DNA of 64,000 nt from Pogonophryne albipinna (GCA_028583405.1 CM053243.1:34685420-34749419); one strand, 5' to 3'. Positions 25,861-38,768 are shown, counted from the stretch's first letter. Numbers and translations are program-made. The notes: generated by a model from the letters alone, not told the origin.

Positions 25861-27405
25861 GTTCACACAGAAGTTCCACTTTACTGATGAACACAACAGC
25901 TCAGTTTCAATAGTAATTTAAAGTATTACAAGATGGCCTTAAAACTGTTGTTTGTACAAAGTGTACTGAGTGTTTTTCTTTGCAGTAAAGATTGGTAGTG
26001 AAGCTGCATGTAAAGTTGTTAACCGACATAAGACCTTTGCACAATGATCCTTACAGCTTTTAACAGCTCTGTTTTTTTTTTTATTACATCATTTGTAAAT
26101 AGTTTGTCAATCTCTCGTTTTAATTTGTTGCAATAGACCTCACAGTGCATCTGAAGGCCAATCACAGTCAAGGGGTACTTTTCAGGAGGCCACCCTTTAT
26201 CAACCTGAGTCTCATAGATCAGCTGCTGGAGTTAGTAGAGTTCAAGAGAGTCAACTCGGCTCATAAATGAATGAAAAGGAGAAAATAATGGAGTTCTGGA
26301 TGGAGTAAGCTGAGAGGAAGCAGTCTAATGGATTGCAAAGAACAGAGCCATGATTCTTCTTACACTCAGACAAGGAAATGAAAGGGAGAAAAATGAGTTA
26401 ATATGAGGAGAGAAATGAGAGGCTGAAAGAGAGAGAAATGTAAAAGGTGACGGAGTGATTGAAGGTTAAAGGGAATGAATGCCTTTAATAAGGAATAAAG
26501 GGCAAGGTGGCACAGTTGAAAGGGTTTTGCTGAACTAGTAATTAAAGAGAAGGAAATTAAAGGAGAAACGATGAACATTTTATTGCAAAGGCAGGATAAC
26601 CCTTCAAGTGAATATCTTTGATTTTTAACCCCTTTATAGTACATATTTGTATCACTGTATGTGATGTTTTTATCTTCTTAAAGCTATGTTTTTCCAGTTT
26701 CATGTTTGTCCTTAATGTTTTTAAAGTGTTTTAATACCTGTAAATAATTTAGTTTCCATGGATATATAATGTTGATTAAATACAAAACTACAATACTGTA
26801 AAAGTGTAGTAGGTGGACCATGCCAATGAGAAACACATTAGACTGATATGATGAAGAGAAACATATGACACAAAAAGAAAGGAAACAACCTAAAAATAAA
26901 CCCACATGAGTTTGGTGGAGGTCTGTGTACTAATCATGGAGATGAGAACCTGATTGGATTTCTCAGGCGATTGAGGTAATTGCCTCATTCTGACTTTGGC
27001 AGAGCTAATTTGCCAGATAATTTTGAAGAGGGCCAAATTAATTGCACATACTCTTTCAGGTCAACTGTTCACTGGGTTAATGATTGTGATGATTGTGACC
27101 TTGTGAGGATAACAGAGCGAACAGAGAGAGATCCCACAATGCCATAAGGTAGAAAAGAGAGTGAGTGCACAAACATAATATGCCTCTAAAAAATGCCTGC
27201 ATATTACATGGTCATTAGTTACTTTAAACACTGTTAGTAACACATACATTGCAATATTAAAACCTTTTGTCAGTTTTGTTATATGTTATATGATCATGAG
27301 GCTTTGTGAGTTTATTTGTGTTACCAACAAAATCAATTTGAATGCAGCAATACATGTTTTATCAGCCAACATCTGAAAATGGAAGTGAATCATGGTGTCC
27401 TCATT
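25861..27405. other. Intergenic, nothing recognised
   Basis: AT-rich sequence with short A-rich purine runs (26360-26600) but no gene or element end recognised. Confidence 0.55.
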
Positions 27406-27904
27406 TTAAGAGGACATATTTTGATTATTTTCAGGTTCATATTTGTATTATTCTGCTGTCATATGTTTACAAGCTTGAATGTTCAAAAATGTCTTTATTT
27501 TTCTCATTCTGCCTCTGCCTTTTACACCCTCTGTTCAAAACAAGAGCCCAGTCTGCTTGTATTGGTTAGCTCTGTTGTGAATGGTCACCACTTAGGGATG
27601 TGTTTGAAATGTCCCTTAGCCTATCACGTACAATGTGTTGGAGCGCTAGCCAATCAAAGTGAAAGTGTGACATAGTGATGTAATTATGCTACAGAAGATA
27701 ATTTAAAACCAAAGATAATGAAGCATGAATAACACAGGTACATTACTACAAGAGTCCAATGGAGGCATTTCAGGTGGGGGGGAGTGTGTTGGAGAGAAAC
27801 TCACTCTGAAGGGAACTTTGGGACTTGAGCCTTCGCAGAGCATTTACATGCACATAACCTATAATACACTACAGGAAAGGGAAAACCCAACAGAGCCTCT
27901 TTAA
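27406..27904. mobile_element. TTAA-flanked MITE, second family
   Basis: TTAA at 27406-27409 then gaggacatattttgatt, and cagagcctct then TTAA at 27901-27904. The right end (aggaaagggaaaaccc before cctctttaa) matches a widespread fish TTAA element. Left and right ends pair imperfectly, suggesting an old copy. Confidence 0.65.
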
Positions 27905-28767
27905 ACACATAGCATTAGTCCACATTTAATTGTAGTGTTGAGCACGGAACCAGTGGTCAGGGTCTGATGATCTCTCCCCACACAGGAAGGGATTAATTTA
28001 GTTGAAGATGTTATATAACCTCACATAACCTTCTGTGGCTTTGCTATTGTTCTATTGCTCTCCTTCACTGCTCTTGCTCCTGCTCTCTCTGTAACTTGCT
28101 ATAACAGTAAACTATGTTATAATTAAATGCCGGAAATGTGCATATTATAGCCAATTACCATGTTGATTATTTAAATCCTACCTGAATTAAAAAACCCAAA
28201 AATGTAAATTGTGCTGTATTGGCTGTGCATCTCTCAATGCACATGCATTAACTGTTACTAAGAGATCATGTAATAGCGACATTAAGCTAAATATAATATA
28301 TTGATCTCAATAAAATATAGCCATTGTAAATTATTTACTTAATATCCCAGGTTAATCTCTTGGAAACATATCCACTTTCTCATTTTGAAGGAGATAAAAA
28401 CTAAATCTTTATGGCCTGAGTAACAGAATGACCTCTTATCTTTAGCCGAAGCTTCCGAGGATTCCTACGAAACAGGATTTTTTTTTTTTTTAATTTATTT
28501 ATAGAAGGACCATGCATGCAAAAACATTAATCTCAGCAAAGAGAAGAGATGCAATATGCCAGATTATAGCTAATAGCTAATTTCCATCTGTTGTCCTCAG
28601 ACAGGTTCATAACAATCAATAAACAAATAATTACATTGCATGATCTCTATCAGTCAAACAATTTTAAAACCTGATTTAAGTACAGCTCAAAAAATTAATA
28701 CATAGTACACTTGAAATACACTTACATGATCTCGGTCACTCAAATAATTACAAAGCCTGATTTCATG
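27905..28767. other. Intergenic, poly-T then unassigned sequence
   Basis: A T-run followed by aatttatttatagaaggacc at about 28479-28510 may be the reverse-strand tail of an unidentified retroelement. Nothing else is recognised. Confidence 0.4.
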
Positions 28768-29614
28768 TTAAAGGTCTCATCATGGCCATTTCCACTGATC
28801 ATAATTCCATTGTTGAGGTCTACTAAAATAGATTTATATTGTACAATTTTCCAAACTCACATTGGTTTCTCATACAGCATCTCTGTATAGTATGTGTATT
28901 CACTCTATGTCCTAAACGGCTTGTTGGAGCTCCTGCCCCCCCCCTGTGAACCCAGTGTGCTCTGATTGGTCAGGTCGCCCACTCTGTCCTGATGAGTCCA
29001 CCACCGTTACAGCGGAGCATCAGTGATTATGTGTTACAATGGCGTTAGCAACCAGAAAATGACACCAGTAAGGACAAACAGATGAGAATGCTGCGTGGGG
29101 TCTGGGTGCCGTGTTGGCGGGACGTTGCGGGGCTCGCTGCTGGAGCAGACTGTGTGAGCGGACTGTGTGAGCTGGCTTGCTGGTGTTGTTTCCTGGTGGC
29201 GAGGCCTGGCCCAGGCCCGGTCCGAGCACACACACAGACCCACAGCCAGGCTGCGGGTGTGTGTGCTCCGGCCGAGCTCGGGCTGGGCCTCACCGTGTCC
29301 CGCTGTCTCAGGCTGAGTCCAGGCTGAGAAGTCCGCGGAGCTGCAGCTGAGAAAAATAAGGCTGGCTGAGTGTGTGTGTGTGTGTGTGAGGAGCTCCACG
29401 GATTGGTCCATTTTTTGGAAAAAAATGGAAAAATAAAATCTCCAACGAGGCGTTCTGGGGCAGCATAGACAGGTCTTTTCTGTGTTAGAGTTGTACTCAC
29501 TGCAGGGTGTACTTTGACGGTTTGTGACTTTGCAGACCGTTTACATGCAGAAAAAGCTACATAACACACAAGGGGACGGGTAATAACCGGAAAAGCATGA
29601 CATGGGACCTTTAA
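28768..29614. mobile_element. TTAA-flanked MITE, copy 2 (inverted)
   Basis: TTAA at 28768-28771 and 29611-29614. Relative to the copy at 17658 it is inverted: here the gatcataattccattgttga side is on the left and the cggttattacccg side, as cgggtaataaccg, on the right. It shares terminal and subterminal sequence with copy 1. Interior GC-rich, with a short (TG)n at about 29370-29388. Confidence 0.85.
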
Positions 29615-30161
29615 ATATTGACGATCCCTTTTAAGTCCAGCACAGCACCTTACTAGGTATGTTATCTTTAAACCCCCTTTGTTCCAGGCAGCTGCTCGAG
29701 ATCCTGGGAATGGTGTTTCTGGCTCAGTTTCAGTTCAGGACAGAGGCTCATCTGTCGAAGTACCCAGCCTTAACCCACCAGTGATTGACACACTTGCTCG
29801 ATTGCTTATTTCCTGCAATATATTTTTAAATGTCAACAAATGGAAACTGGAGGTTGAATGATGGGGCATCACGACTAGGAGCTAAACAGCACTATTTATT
29901 TTAGAAAACTTAAATAAACTGATGCCTGCTTTTGTCATATTTGTGGTATTCTTTGTTACGTTTTGACAATAAAGCACATTTAAAGTTTAGCAAAAAATAA
30001 ATCTTCACCCATTTCACACAGTTTAATAGTTTTAAGGAGCCCCCAAGTTTTTAGTATGTTTGTCAAAATGTCCCTGATGATGTCATCAGAGCGTAGACCA
30101 GATGGTTAGCATTTCTAATGGAATGCAGTTGTTTTCCAATGAATGTGGAATTTGAACTAAT
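29615..30161. other. Intergenic, left flank of duplicated block
   Basis: No gene recognised. It is not repeated left of the second copy of the duplicated block, so the duplication boundary falls exactly at its end. Confidence 0.6.
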
Positions 30162-30163
30162 TA

Positions 30164-31088
30164 CAGTTGCAAGAAACAGTATGTGAACCCTTTGGAATTA
30201 TCTGGATTTCTGCATAAGTTGGTCATAAAATGTGTTCTGATCTTCATCTAAGTCACAACAATAGACAAACACAGTCTGCTTAAACTAATACCACACAAAC
30301 AATTATATGTGTTCATGTTTTTATTGAACACACCATGTAAACATTCACAGTGCAGGGTGGAAAAAGTATGTGAACTCCTAGGCTAAAGACTTCTTCAAGA
30401 GCTAATTGGAGTCAGGAGTCAGCCAACTTGGAGTCCAATCAATGAGACGAGATTGGAGGTGTTGGTTAAAGCTGCCCTGCCCTATAAAAAATACACACCA
30501 GTTTTGAATTTGCTATTCTTAAGAAGCATTGCCAGATGTGAACCATGCCTCGCACAAACGAGCTCTCAGAAGACCTACGATTAAGAATTGTTGACTTGCA
30601 TAAAGCTGGAAAGGGTTACAAAAGTAGTCTCTAAAAGCCTTGATGTTCATCAGTCCACGGTAAGACAAATTGTCTATAAATGGAGATAGTTCAGCACTGT
30701 TGCTACTCTCCCTAGGAGTGGCCGTCCTGTAAAGATGACTGCAAGAGCACAGCGCAGAATGCTCAATGAGGTGAAGAAGAATCCTAGAGTGTCAGCTAGA
30801 GACTTAAAGAAATCTCTGGCACATGCTAACATCTCTGTTGACGAATCTACGATACGTAAAACACTGAACAGGAATGGAGTTCATGGGAGGACACCACGGA
30901 GGAAGCCACTGCTGTCCAGAAAAAACATTGCTGCACGTTTGAAGTTTGCAAAAGAGCACCTGGATGTTCCACAGCACTACTGGCAAAATATTCTGTGGAC
31001 AGATGAAACCAAAGTTGAGTTGTTTGGAAGGAACACACAACGCTATGTGTGGAGAATCCAAAGGGTTCACATACTTTTTCTGCAACTG
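30164..31088 (+). mobile_element. Tc1-like transposon, internally deleted, copy 1
   Basis: TA target at both sides (30162-30163 and 31089-31090). The ends are cagttgcaagaaacagtatg and the inverse of cagttgcagaaaaagtatg. It is 925 bp against about 1.3-1.6 kb for complete Tc1-like elements. It holds a broken transposase lacking its C-terminal half. Confidence 0.92.
30545..31066 (+). pseudogene. Tc1 transposase fragment, copy 1
   Basis: ATG 30545 starts [20 protein letters not shown], the paired-like helix-turn-helix DNA-binding start. An extra G near 30627, absent from copy 2, shifts the frame, and an in-frame TAG is at 30687-30689. From 30735 the frame is open again ([14 protein letters not shown], then the second helix-turn-helix and GRTPRRKPLLS). 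It reaches the first catalytic Asp in WTDETKVELFG. After RNTQRYVW the sequence jumps straight into the terminal repeat, so the second Asp and the Glu of the DDE triad are deleted. It is inactive, and at most a substrate for a transposase supplied elsewhere. Confidence 0.9.
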
Positions 31089-31090
31089 TA

Positions 31091-33521
31091 TAATATCCAA
31101 TGATGTTGGACCTTGACCCAAAAGTTAGGATTTCTTCCACTCCACCATCTGATTTTAGCCACACATTTTTTTAAATAACAATTATTTTTGTGAAATAACA
31201 TTTTCTCAAAACACCAATAGTTATTGTTGCAACATACTCTCTGACACCCAAATTGAATGGGTCTCAAAAAATTGCTTTTCTATTATCTACATTTAATTTG
31301 AAATGTTTGATTAACTCAAAGAGAAAAATACTGTAATAGTAATGGTGAATATATGAATCATATCAATATGTTTGATTTTTTTGGTGCAGAATTTACATTT
31401 TTCACAAGTATATCCAATGTATCCTATATTGCTTTACAAAGGCTGTTTGTGACAGTGGACAATATGTTATGCTAGTAAATACCTGTATATACTTTAATGC
31501 CAAAAGCAATGCTGTGTTTGTGGTACTCAAACACTTAAGAACAAATACATTTATCATGGTATACATTTTTTTGGTATGACCACCGTAAAGGTTGAGTTGA
31601 CTAAAAAAACGTTGTCCAAATTCTATGAAATATAATAAATTCTGATTGCACATTTGGAAAGGTAACGTCCAATAATGTTAGGTTGTGCAATAATGCAGCC
31701 TCATAAAACAAATCATCCTTTAGACACTTCAGCTACCCGCTCAAACGGCAATTTCATCTCAGAATGTATCTACTAGAAAATCCATTACAGTTTCATAAAT
31801 GGCCTATTGTAACCTTGAGCAACTCTGCAATGAAAATATGTAGACTTAACATAAAAGGCACTCTGGTCTCATTTGAGTGAGCCAGCTGAGACTTCCAGTA
31901 AGGGTGTATATATTTAAATTAAAATCTGCTGGTGTGGGAGATTGGGTCACAATGCATAGTCAGATGCTAATTCTAGGCATTTGTCTGTGAAGCAGTGGGC
32001 CATATAATTTGACTTTGTGTGGGACTGTCCTGAGTGCCAGCTCAGCCTGGAGAGGCGGAAATTAAAAGTTTATGAGATAATGTGAGAGAAATACAGGGAG
32101 CGAATACATTCAAAAATTAAAAAGAAGATAAGGATATTAAGGAAATATTGTTTAGTTTTTTTAAACCAGCAGTGAGACAGTAGTGACTAATTCAAATACT
32201 TTGTTTTTATTAACTGTCTAAGATCGAGAGGGCAAGTAATAACTACCAGCTATTTTTTGTGTAACCAGGCACTATAAAGGCTTTGAATAAGTGGTTCCCT
32301 ACATTATAAAGTATGTTGAGTTTGACACACGCATTATTATCTATATGCATTGTACACAAACAACATACTGTAGAACATTTCCTATAATCCTGCGTAAATA
32401 CTATAATTACTACAATATAGATTTGTACGCCGCCCCCCCAAAAAATATGTCTTTCTAACACCAATCTCAACACAGCAAGCTGATTCACTGAACAACAACA
32501 TCATCATTCAGAAACATGCAAGGTTGCAGCTTCCCAATATTACAAACTGGACTGGTAATTAAACATTCTCGGATGTTCATAAATACTTGCCACTCGGCAC
32601 CAGATAACCTGCAGCTTTCTTAAGATTGAATTAGCTCCAGAATAAATGGCTTCAGTGTGAATGTGTAAATACTCGGTGTGTACGTATGTCAACTCCAAAC
32701 AGCAGTGAATAATAGCATGTGTAATATGGTAATTGCACATGAAGTACATTGTAGCATTTGTTTGTGTGCTGCTCTGAGCACGTTCAGGTGCAACTATGTG
32801 TGTCTTTCTGCGCCAGTGGTGGCACCGCCTGATAAATAGGCCTGCAGATGTGTGTGAAGCCTATCTCTGGCAGTGAGGAATATCGGCTCTCTCTGCTACT
32901 TCATCATGGAGAGGCAGCTCTGACAGGAACCCTGACACAGAAACCTCGAGAAGGAAAGTGACAGCTTGGGCATAATTAGAATTAATGCAGAGATGTGGAA
33001 TAAGGAAATGATCCATACAGATCAGCTCTTCATTTCAATTTTATGCTTCACTCGTTGAATTTCATGGGTAATAATGGATAGTCAAGGCTGCCGATCACTA
33101 TTGCTTGTGATGACAAATGTGTATGCATTGATGCACCCCCACCCCCCTGTTGGGAGAACAATGAGGAGAGAAGGATATAGAAAGCAAATAGATGTGCAGA
33201 ACTGGATAAACACGTACTGTATGTGGAGTATGGACTGAATGTAAATTATTAATAAACCGTTGGATGCAAAAAAGTTATTTACACAGTTCATCTGTTCTGC
33301 ATTATTGCAAAAAGCTACAACTGCATTTAGTTCACAACCCTGTGTTGCATGTCAACAAATGATCCTTTGGTTGTCCACAGGAAGGGCACATTCCCTTGGA
33401 GACCTGTTAATAAGAACCAAAAGGGAATATTGTTGCCCGTCATTCCCTATCTACTGCCCTCTTTCCCTCCCTTTCATCTTTTGACATTGACTTGAATGCT
33501 TCAGATTAAAAATGTACTATT
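31091..33521. other. Intergenic in copy 1, nothing recognised
   Basis: AT-rich, about 2.4 kb, repeated at 46672-49111. No gene or transposon end recognised. Confidence 0.55.
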
Positions 33522-33526
33522 GTTGC

Positions 33527-33900
33527 TGTTACAGTGTGTGTGTAGGAAGCAGGACCCAAATGCAGATTAATGTGACAAAAATAACTCCTTTATTTCAAGG
33601 CTAAACTATAAACAAAGACTGAACAGAACACTCACCGCAGACCAAGTCATTACACAAGACGAACCGACAAAGACAGAAAAACCAGAACTTAAATACACAC
33701 AAGACTAATCATACAAACAAGACACAGGTGAGGAGGGAGGAGAAAACACAGGGACACCAGGTGAACACAATCGGGTAATCAGGGAGGGAAAACAGACAGA
33801 AGGCAACAGGCAAAACAGGAGGTGAACACTTTTCAAAACAAAACAGGAAACCAAAGACAGAAAAAGACAAGACAAAACCCAACACAGACAGATCTTGACA
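33527..33900 (-). mobile_element. Solo LTR, copy 1
   Basis: Starts tgttacagtg and ends cttgaca (TG...CA), flanked by a perfect 5-bp duplication gttgc (33522-33526 and 33901-33905). No internal retroelement sequence is present, so it is a recombined solo LTR. An AATAAA-type signal on the minus strand (tttattt near 33590) and resemblance to fish gypsy LTRs suggest minus orientation. Confidence 0.8.
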
Positions 33901-33905
33901 GTTGC

Positions 33906-35144
33906 AGATTGGTTCTTCAGTGCACTGAATAATGTTCAGTTTTTCTTCTCAATCAGACTTTTAGGTTTAATGTTCCCTTTCTCATCTGGGTCAAGATCCG
34001 AAAGTGTTGCGTCTGCAGTTTGTCATTGATCCCAGGGGCTGCTACAGAATGTCATGAGAGCGAGATAAAGAGTGTAGCTCAGGAGAAAGGGCGGAGGCTG
34101 GATCCCTGCTGTTTTTGTGACTGAACCCTGGGTTACTCCCACTGGCCAGCAGTGTGAGTGTATGTGAGAGTGTATGAGAGTCACATACATTAAGAATTGA
34201 TCAGCAGTGCATGATACCTACAAAAAACCATCCACTTTCTTAAACACTGACAGCTAGGAATAGATTAATGTAATGTCACAGAGGGGACACATTTAAATCC
34301 GATATCATTTCTCATTTAATGTCATTTTACGCTCCCTGGTGCCCACAAAAAAACTTTAACCCCCTCCCCAATGCAAACAAAAATATTATGTATAATATAG
34401 ACTTCACACTTAATAATGTAAAGCCCATCTGAGACCAATGTCTAGCATATGCTCCTTTACATAGTGTTTAAAAGGGGTTTGTAAAAGGTGCAGCACATAC
34501 ATTATTTGAGATAATTTGATAGGGTGAGTCCCTGTTGGGTACTTTCCTCTCTGCTGACAGTGATTGTGGGTTTTGACAACCACAGTTCATTAGTGGGTAT
34601 TAGGAAAAAGCTCACACAAGAGACCGCATTGTGAAAGAGGCGTAATATGTTTCTCATTACGGAAGGTATCAAATGAACTCACACACCATAGTTCTTCATT
34701 TCACGCTGCCCTTGTTACGCTCTCTAGGGTGAGAGTTTTAATGAATGCATATGTATAGTGCTCCTGACATCCACTGTGCAGGAGGGGCTATTCTCTCAAC
34801 CTTTGAAACATACGATGAGGCTGACATGTCCTAATGGGAGAGGCAATTATTAAAGCTTAGCCCTTCCCATCATGGAAGAAGATGCAGATAATATCTCTGC
34901 ATGTGTAAATGATAATCAATTAAAGATAAATTATTCAAAATGTAACATAAGTGTATACTCTGAACATTTAAAACCTCACATTTATCTTTAATTTGTCTTA
35001 AAAGTGAACAGTTAAACATAACATGCTTTTATTTTCCACAACTAAATACGTCTTTAATTACTGGTTAATCATTTTAAAATGAATTATAATGCGTTCAATA
35101 AAAGTGATGCATTGCACAAGACTGTGTTCAGAATATGACGTGAT
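33906..35144. other. Intergenic in copy 1, nothing recognised
   Basis: No ORF, repeat end or RNA gene recognised; repeated at 49498-50736. Confidence 0.55.
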
Positions 35145-35729
35145 CAGGGCCGGACTGGGACAATAAGTCAGGCCGGGAATTATACACCCAGTCAGGCCAC
35201 TACCAGTTTTCTTTTGTGCCATTTTCCTGGATTTATTTGTCAATATTTACAGCGTTGCTGCCCATAGTGAGAGCCCTAAACTTTAAATCTACTACCCCAG
35301 AATAAACATATGGACATGGGTTACTATTTAAAAAAAATGTGCCAAGCTATTTAGGAACCTATCCATGTGAACATATTTTAAGTGGAGGTGGACCTCAAAT
35401 CCTCTAGGGGGGTCCGGGGGCATGCTCCCCCGGTAAGATTATTTTTTTAAATGTTGGACTTAAATGCATCAATCTGGTGCACTTTGAGGGGGAAATAAAG
35501 AGACTACACCCATATGAAACAGAACTGTATACATTTAAATAATCATAAGTACATGGCCATAACCAATAACATACCATATCCAATATGAAAAAACATTGAA
35601 ACTTGTTTATTTATTAGTTTTTGGTTCATTTATAGTTGTGAGTGTGTCTGGGCTCCTGAACCAGCCTCTCCTGTCTCCCCCCTGCTCCTCTTTAGCTCTC
35701 AACAAGTTTTTAAAGTTTATCTTACCTTT

Positions 35730-36142
35730 TGTAGTGGCAATTTCTTATATTACTTTATATGGTAAAACCAAATGATGATATTATGCTTAGAAACTGTTTG
35801 GTCAACTCGACCTGTTGTACCACACGGTAGCTTCCTGCCAAGGTCGTACCTGGAGAATGCGGCTCTCCCTATGAGAGCATTGTAAGATAACATTCAGGAG
35901 AAAGTCTTATCTCTTTTCCTTTCTGCACAGCAACAGTCCTCTATAAAACACACACACACACACACACACACATTATACCCTGTGCACACTCCTGCAGACT
36001 ATCCTATACTCTGTGAGACCTGTGCCTTTGAAGCTTCAAATAAATAACCAACAAGACAACGCTGTTTGCTTTCACCAGTTTATTATTGATTACTCTCATT
36101 GTACATCTTTGTAGTATTGACGAGTCTAAAATATCCACAACA
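35730..36142 (+). mobile_element. Probable solo LTR nested in hAT, copy 1
   Basis: tgtagtggcaattt ... atatccacaaca (TG...CA, 413 bp) with a 4-bp repeat cttt on both sides. Inside are a TATA box (ctataaaa, about 35941) and aataaataa (about 36040), spaced like promoter and polyadenylation signal of an ERV-like LTR. A (CA)n tract at about 35948-35970 interrupts it. The 4-bp duplication could be chance. Confidence 0.5.
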
Positions 36143-36190
36143 CTTTTTTCACCTAGTTAACATTTTTTTGTTATTATTCATGCATATTTT

Positions 36191-37906
36191 CAGGGTTCAT
36201 ACACTTTTTCACCAATGATTTTCAATGACTTTTCAATGACTTCTCCATGATCTTTACCTAATTTTCCATGACCGAAAAAGATTACTCTTTCTCAGCGGTA
36301 CCACTGAAAATGGTTTATTTTAACATGGAACAGGAAAATAAGGTCTGCATATGAAACATGTTGTGCCTATCTAAAACAAATCAAATAGTAGGCTTACTAG
36401 CTTCTACACGCTGAAGCAACTGTAGTCAGGGAGGCAAACTCATCAGGTATGAAAAAGGTGACAAGGATCCGAGCCCCCCGACCCCACGGAATATCGGCTT
36501 TAAAATGAGGAATAACAGATGATTTTAGCAGTCAGAACAACTAAAGCAGCAGTGGTAATAATAACAGAAACGCTAAAGCGTCACATCTAATAGAAATATA
36601 TAAAATCATTCATTTTAATTGTGTAGCAGTCAGTTTATAATTTTGGCAGCACTGTTGAGCATTTTGAAAATGTATTTTCATGCCTCTGTGCAAGGCTTAG
36701 TCTTTCTATCTGTATAGCCACTGGTGTAAAGTAACTAAGTTCATAAACTCAACAAGTACTATACTTGGGTAAAATGTTGACATACTTTTGACTTTACTTA
36801 AGTATTTCAATGTTTGGCTACTTTGTTATTTTACTCCTCTACAGTTCAGAGGTAAATGGTGTACTACTCCACTACATGTATTAATACCTTTAGTTACTTC
36901 ACAGATCTGGATGAGTGATGTGAAATATAATCAAGTGTTAAATCAGACTTTAGTTCCACCTGGAGTAAATCCACAAGCTACCCTGCAGTATACAAAGTCA
37001 TTCAAACTAGCTGCACCTTCACCAGCTTTGAGAACACTTTCATGATCAATCATTATAAAACATATCATATATATTATTCTGAAATGGACCAATCTGCACA
37101 ATGACTACTTTTACTGTCGCTACTTCCACTATATTTTGATGAGAATACTTTTCTACTTTCACTTGAGGAACATTTTGAATGCTGGACTTTTACTGTAACA
37201 GAGTATTCCTACGCTCTGGTACTTCTACTTTTACTCAAGTACAAGATCTGAGTACTTCTACTTTTACTCAAGTACAAGATCTATACTTAATACAACCTCT
37301 GTTTATAGCCTATGAAAAAAACTATTAGAAAACGAAGGCTAAAGCTAACGTTAACAGATAGTGACAATGTATGCTAGCTGGCTAGCTCAACGATTCCTAT
37401 TATTATATATATTATATATTATATTTTTATTATTATTATACGATAATATTGCGACAGAAAAACGTTTCAGTTTACATCACGCTCTGCCGCTCTGCTCTGA
37501 ACACCTGAACGGCCCGTTCTAACAGCTGTTCACCAGCGGTGCAGTCTGTGCCACTCTGGACCGCACAGCTACTGCTAACGAACGCACCGTAGATAATGTA
37601 GCTGACCCTCATCGCGGAGCAGCAGAGTTCAGCCGACAGGCAGGAAGACTCGAGCATACAGCTCGCGCTTCATATATTAAAAAATAACACCATGCGCGTC
37701 ATGATGGCACATAACAGCTCACGACCGCAGATTATTTCGGCGATTAGATTAAATGTAAATTATATTTGACGCAACTTTAGTTACATTTCCATGACTTTTC
37801 CAAAACTTTGGGAAAAATATTGTTTTCCATAACTTTTCCAGGGCCTGGAATTTGCATTTTGAATTTCCATGACTTTTCCAGGTTTTCAATGACCGTACGA
37901 ACCCTG
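36191..37906. mobile_element. hAT element with CAGGGTTC ends, copy 1
   Basis: The left end cagggttcatacactttttc and the inverse of the right end, cagggttcgtacggtcattg, are typical of a widespread hAT group; ccatgacttttcc motifs recur subterminally at both sides. A 6-bp tatttt flanks both ends, but a full 8-bp duplication is not visible. A second small element lies at 36720-37302. Confidence 0.72.
36720..37302. mobile_element. Small hAT-like MITE nested at third level, copy 1
   Basis: Starts actggtgtaaagtaactaag and ends cttaatacaacctctgt, with a near-perfect 8-bp duplication (gtatagcc and ttatagcc). The interior has the recurrent fish motifs tactttactcaagtac and direct repeats of gagtacttctacttttactc. 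Confidence 0.7.
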
Positions 37907-38731
37907 TATTTTACTAATCACTCCCCCCTCAAATGGAAATATGTGTTTACATAAATGGTGACTAAACCGTTTGAGACCCACAGAGAACTTAGACTAAGTT
38001 AACTATCTAAACACTCAGAGTCCTTTACCTCATCTGAGCTGTAGTTATCAGTCTCTCAGTCTGACAGCAGAGGACTCTCCTCCACCTTGTTGACAGCTCA
38101 TTATATATCCGTTAGCGCAGATAGCTAGCACCAGATGCTAACAACAACAATACACGTAACCGGTGCGCGCGCTTTCTCTCTCGCTCGCGCCACACACACA
38201 CACCCTCCCGAGCTTGAATGACACACAGAGACCAATCGAGCGCATTAGTGTATGATCTGTATGAAAGTTGCCATGTCAGCAGGCTACATCATGTAGACAG
38301 CCAGTCACACTCTGTGAGGCAGAGTCAGACCCACATTTGCGCAGCGTTGCGTTCACAATACATACAAAAAAAAAATCCTCAGACCAGCAGGCCACTTAAG
38401 GCCAGTCTGGGCCTGCGATGCATTTAAGCTAATGAGCCATAAGCAGTGGTGTAGTGGGGATTTTTTTACTGGGGGGACTATTTTAATTAGGTCATCCTAA
38501 ACAATGCCACACAAGTGCACACGCGCGCAGTGCACTCACAACACGGGCAGACAGGTCCACAGAAACTACCGGTATGCTTAGTCCTACTTTAGTTACTGTA
38601 CTGCAAAAAGCAGACAGCGCTGCGCTCAACACACACAGACTCAAAACCATGGACACACTGGCACATAAGTTACATAAACAATTTATAGGCCTACATTGCA
38701 CAAGCTACAGTTTGCAACTAAGCAGACAGCT

Positions 38732-38733
<2 letters not shown>

Positions 38734-38768
<35 letters not shown>
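38734..38768. repeat. (CT)n microsatellite, 35 bp
   Basis: Perfect CT run inside the hAT. The same locus in copy 2 is 209 bp. Confidence 0.97.

Larger units (their letters stand above)
35145..38415. mobile_element. hAT composite element, copy 1
   Basis: The left end cagggccggactgggac pairs imperfectly with the right end, whose inverse is caggcccagactggcct. Internal segments (about 35393-35480 and 37970-38190) match the hAT at 7859-12097. The flanking 8-mers (gacgtgat and cgatgcat) do not match, so the ends are supported by terminal similarity only. At least three insertions sit inside: an LTR (35730-36142) and a hAT (36191-37906) that itself holds a small element. Confidence 0.65.

Noticed and set aside
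29045..29569. 174-codon minus-strand ORF
   Set aside because: GC-rich interior of the second TTAA MITE copy; composition only.
35137..38423. 8-bp target duplication for the hAT composite
   Set aside because: The flanking 8-mers gacgtgat and cgatgcat do not match, so I did not claim one.
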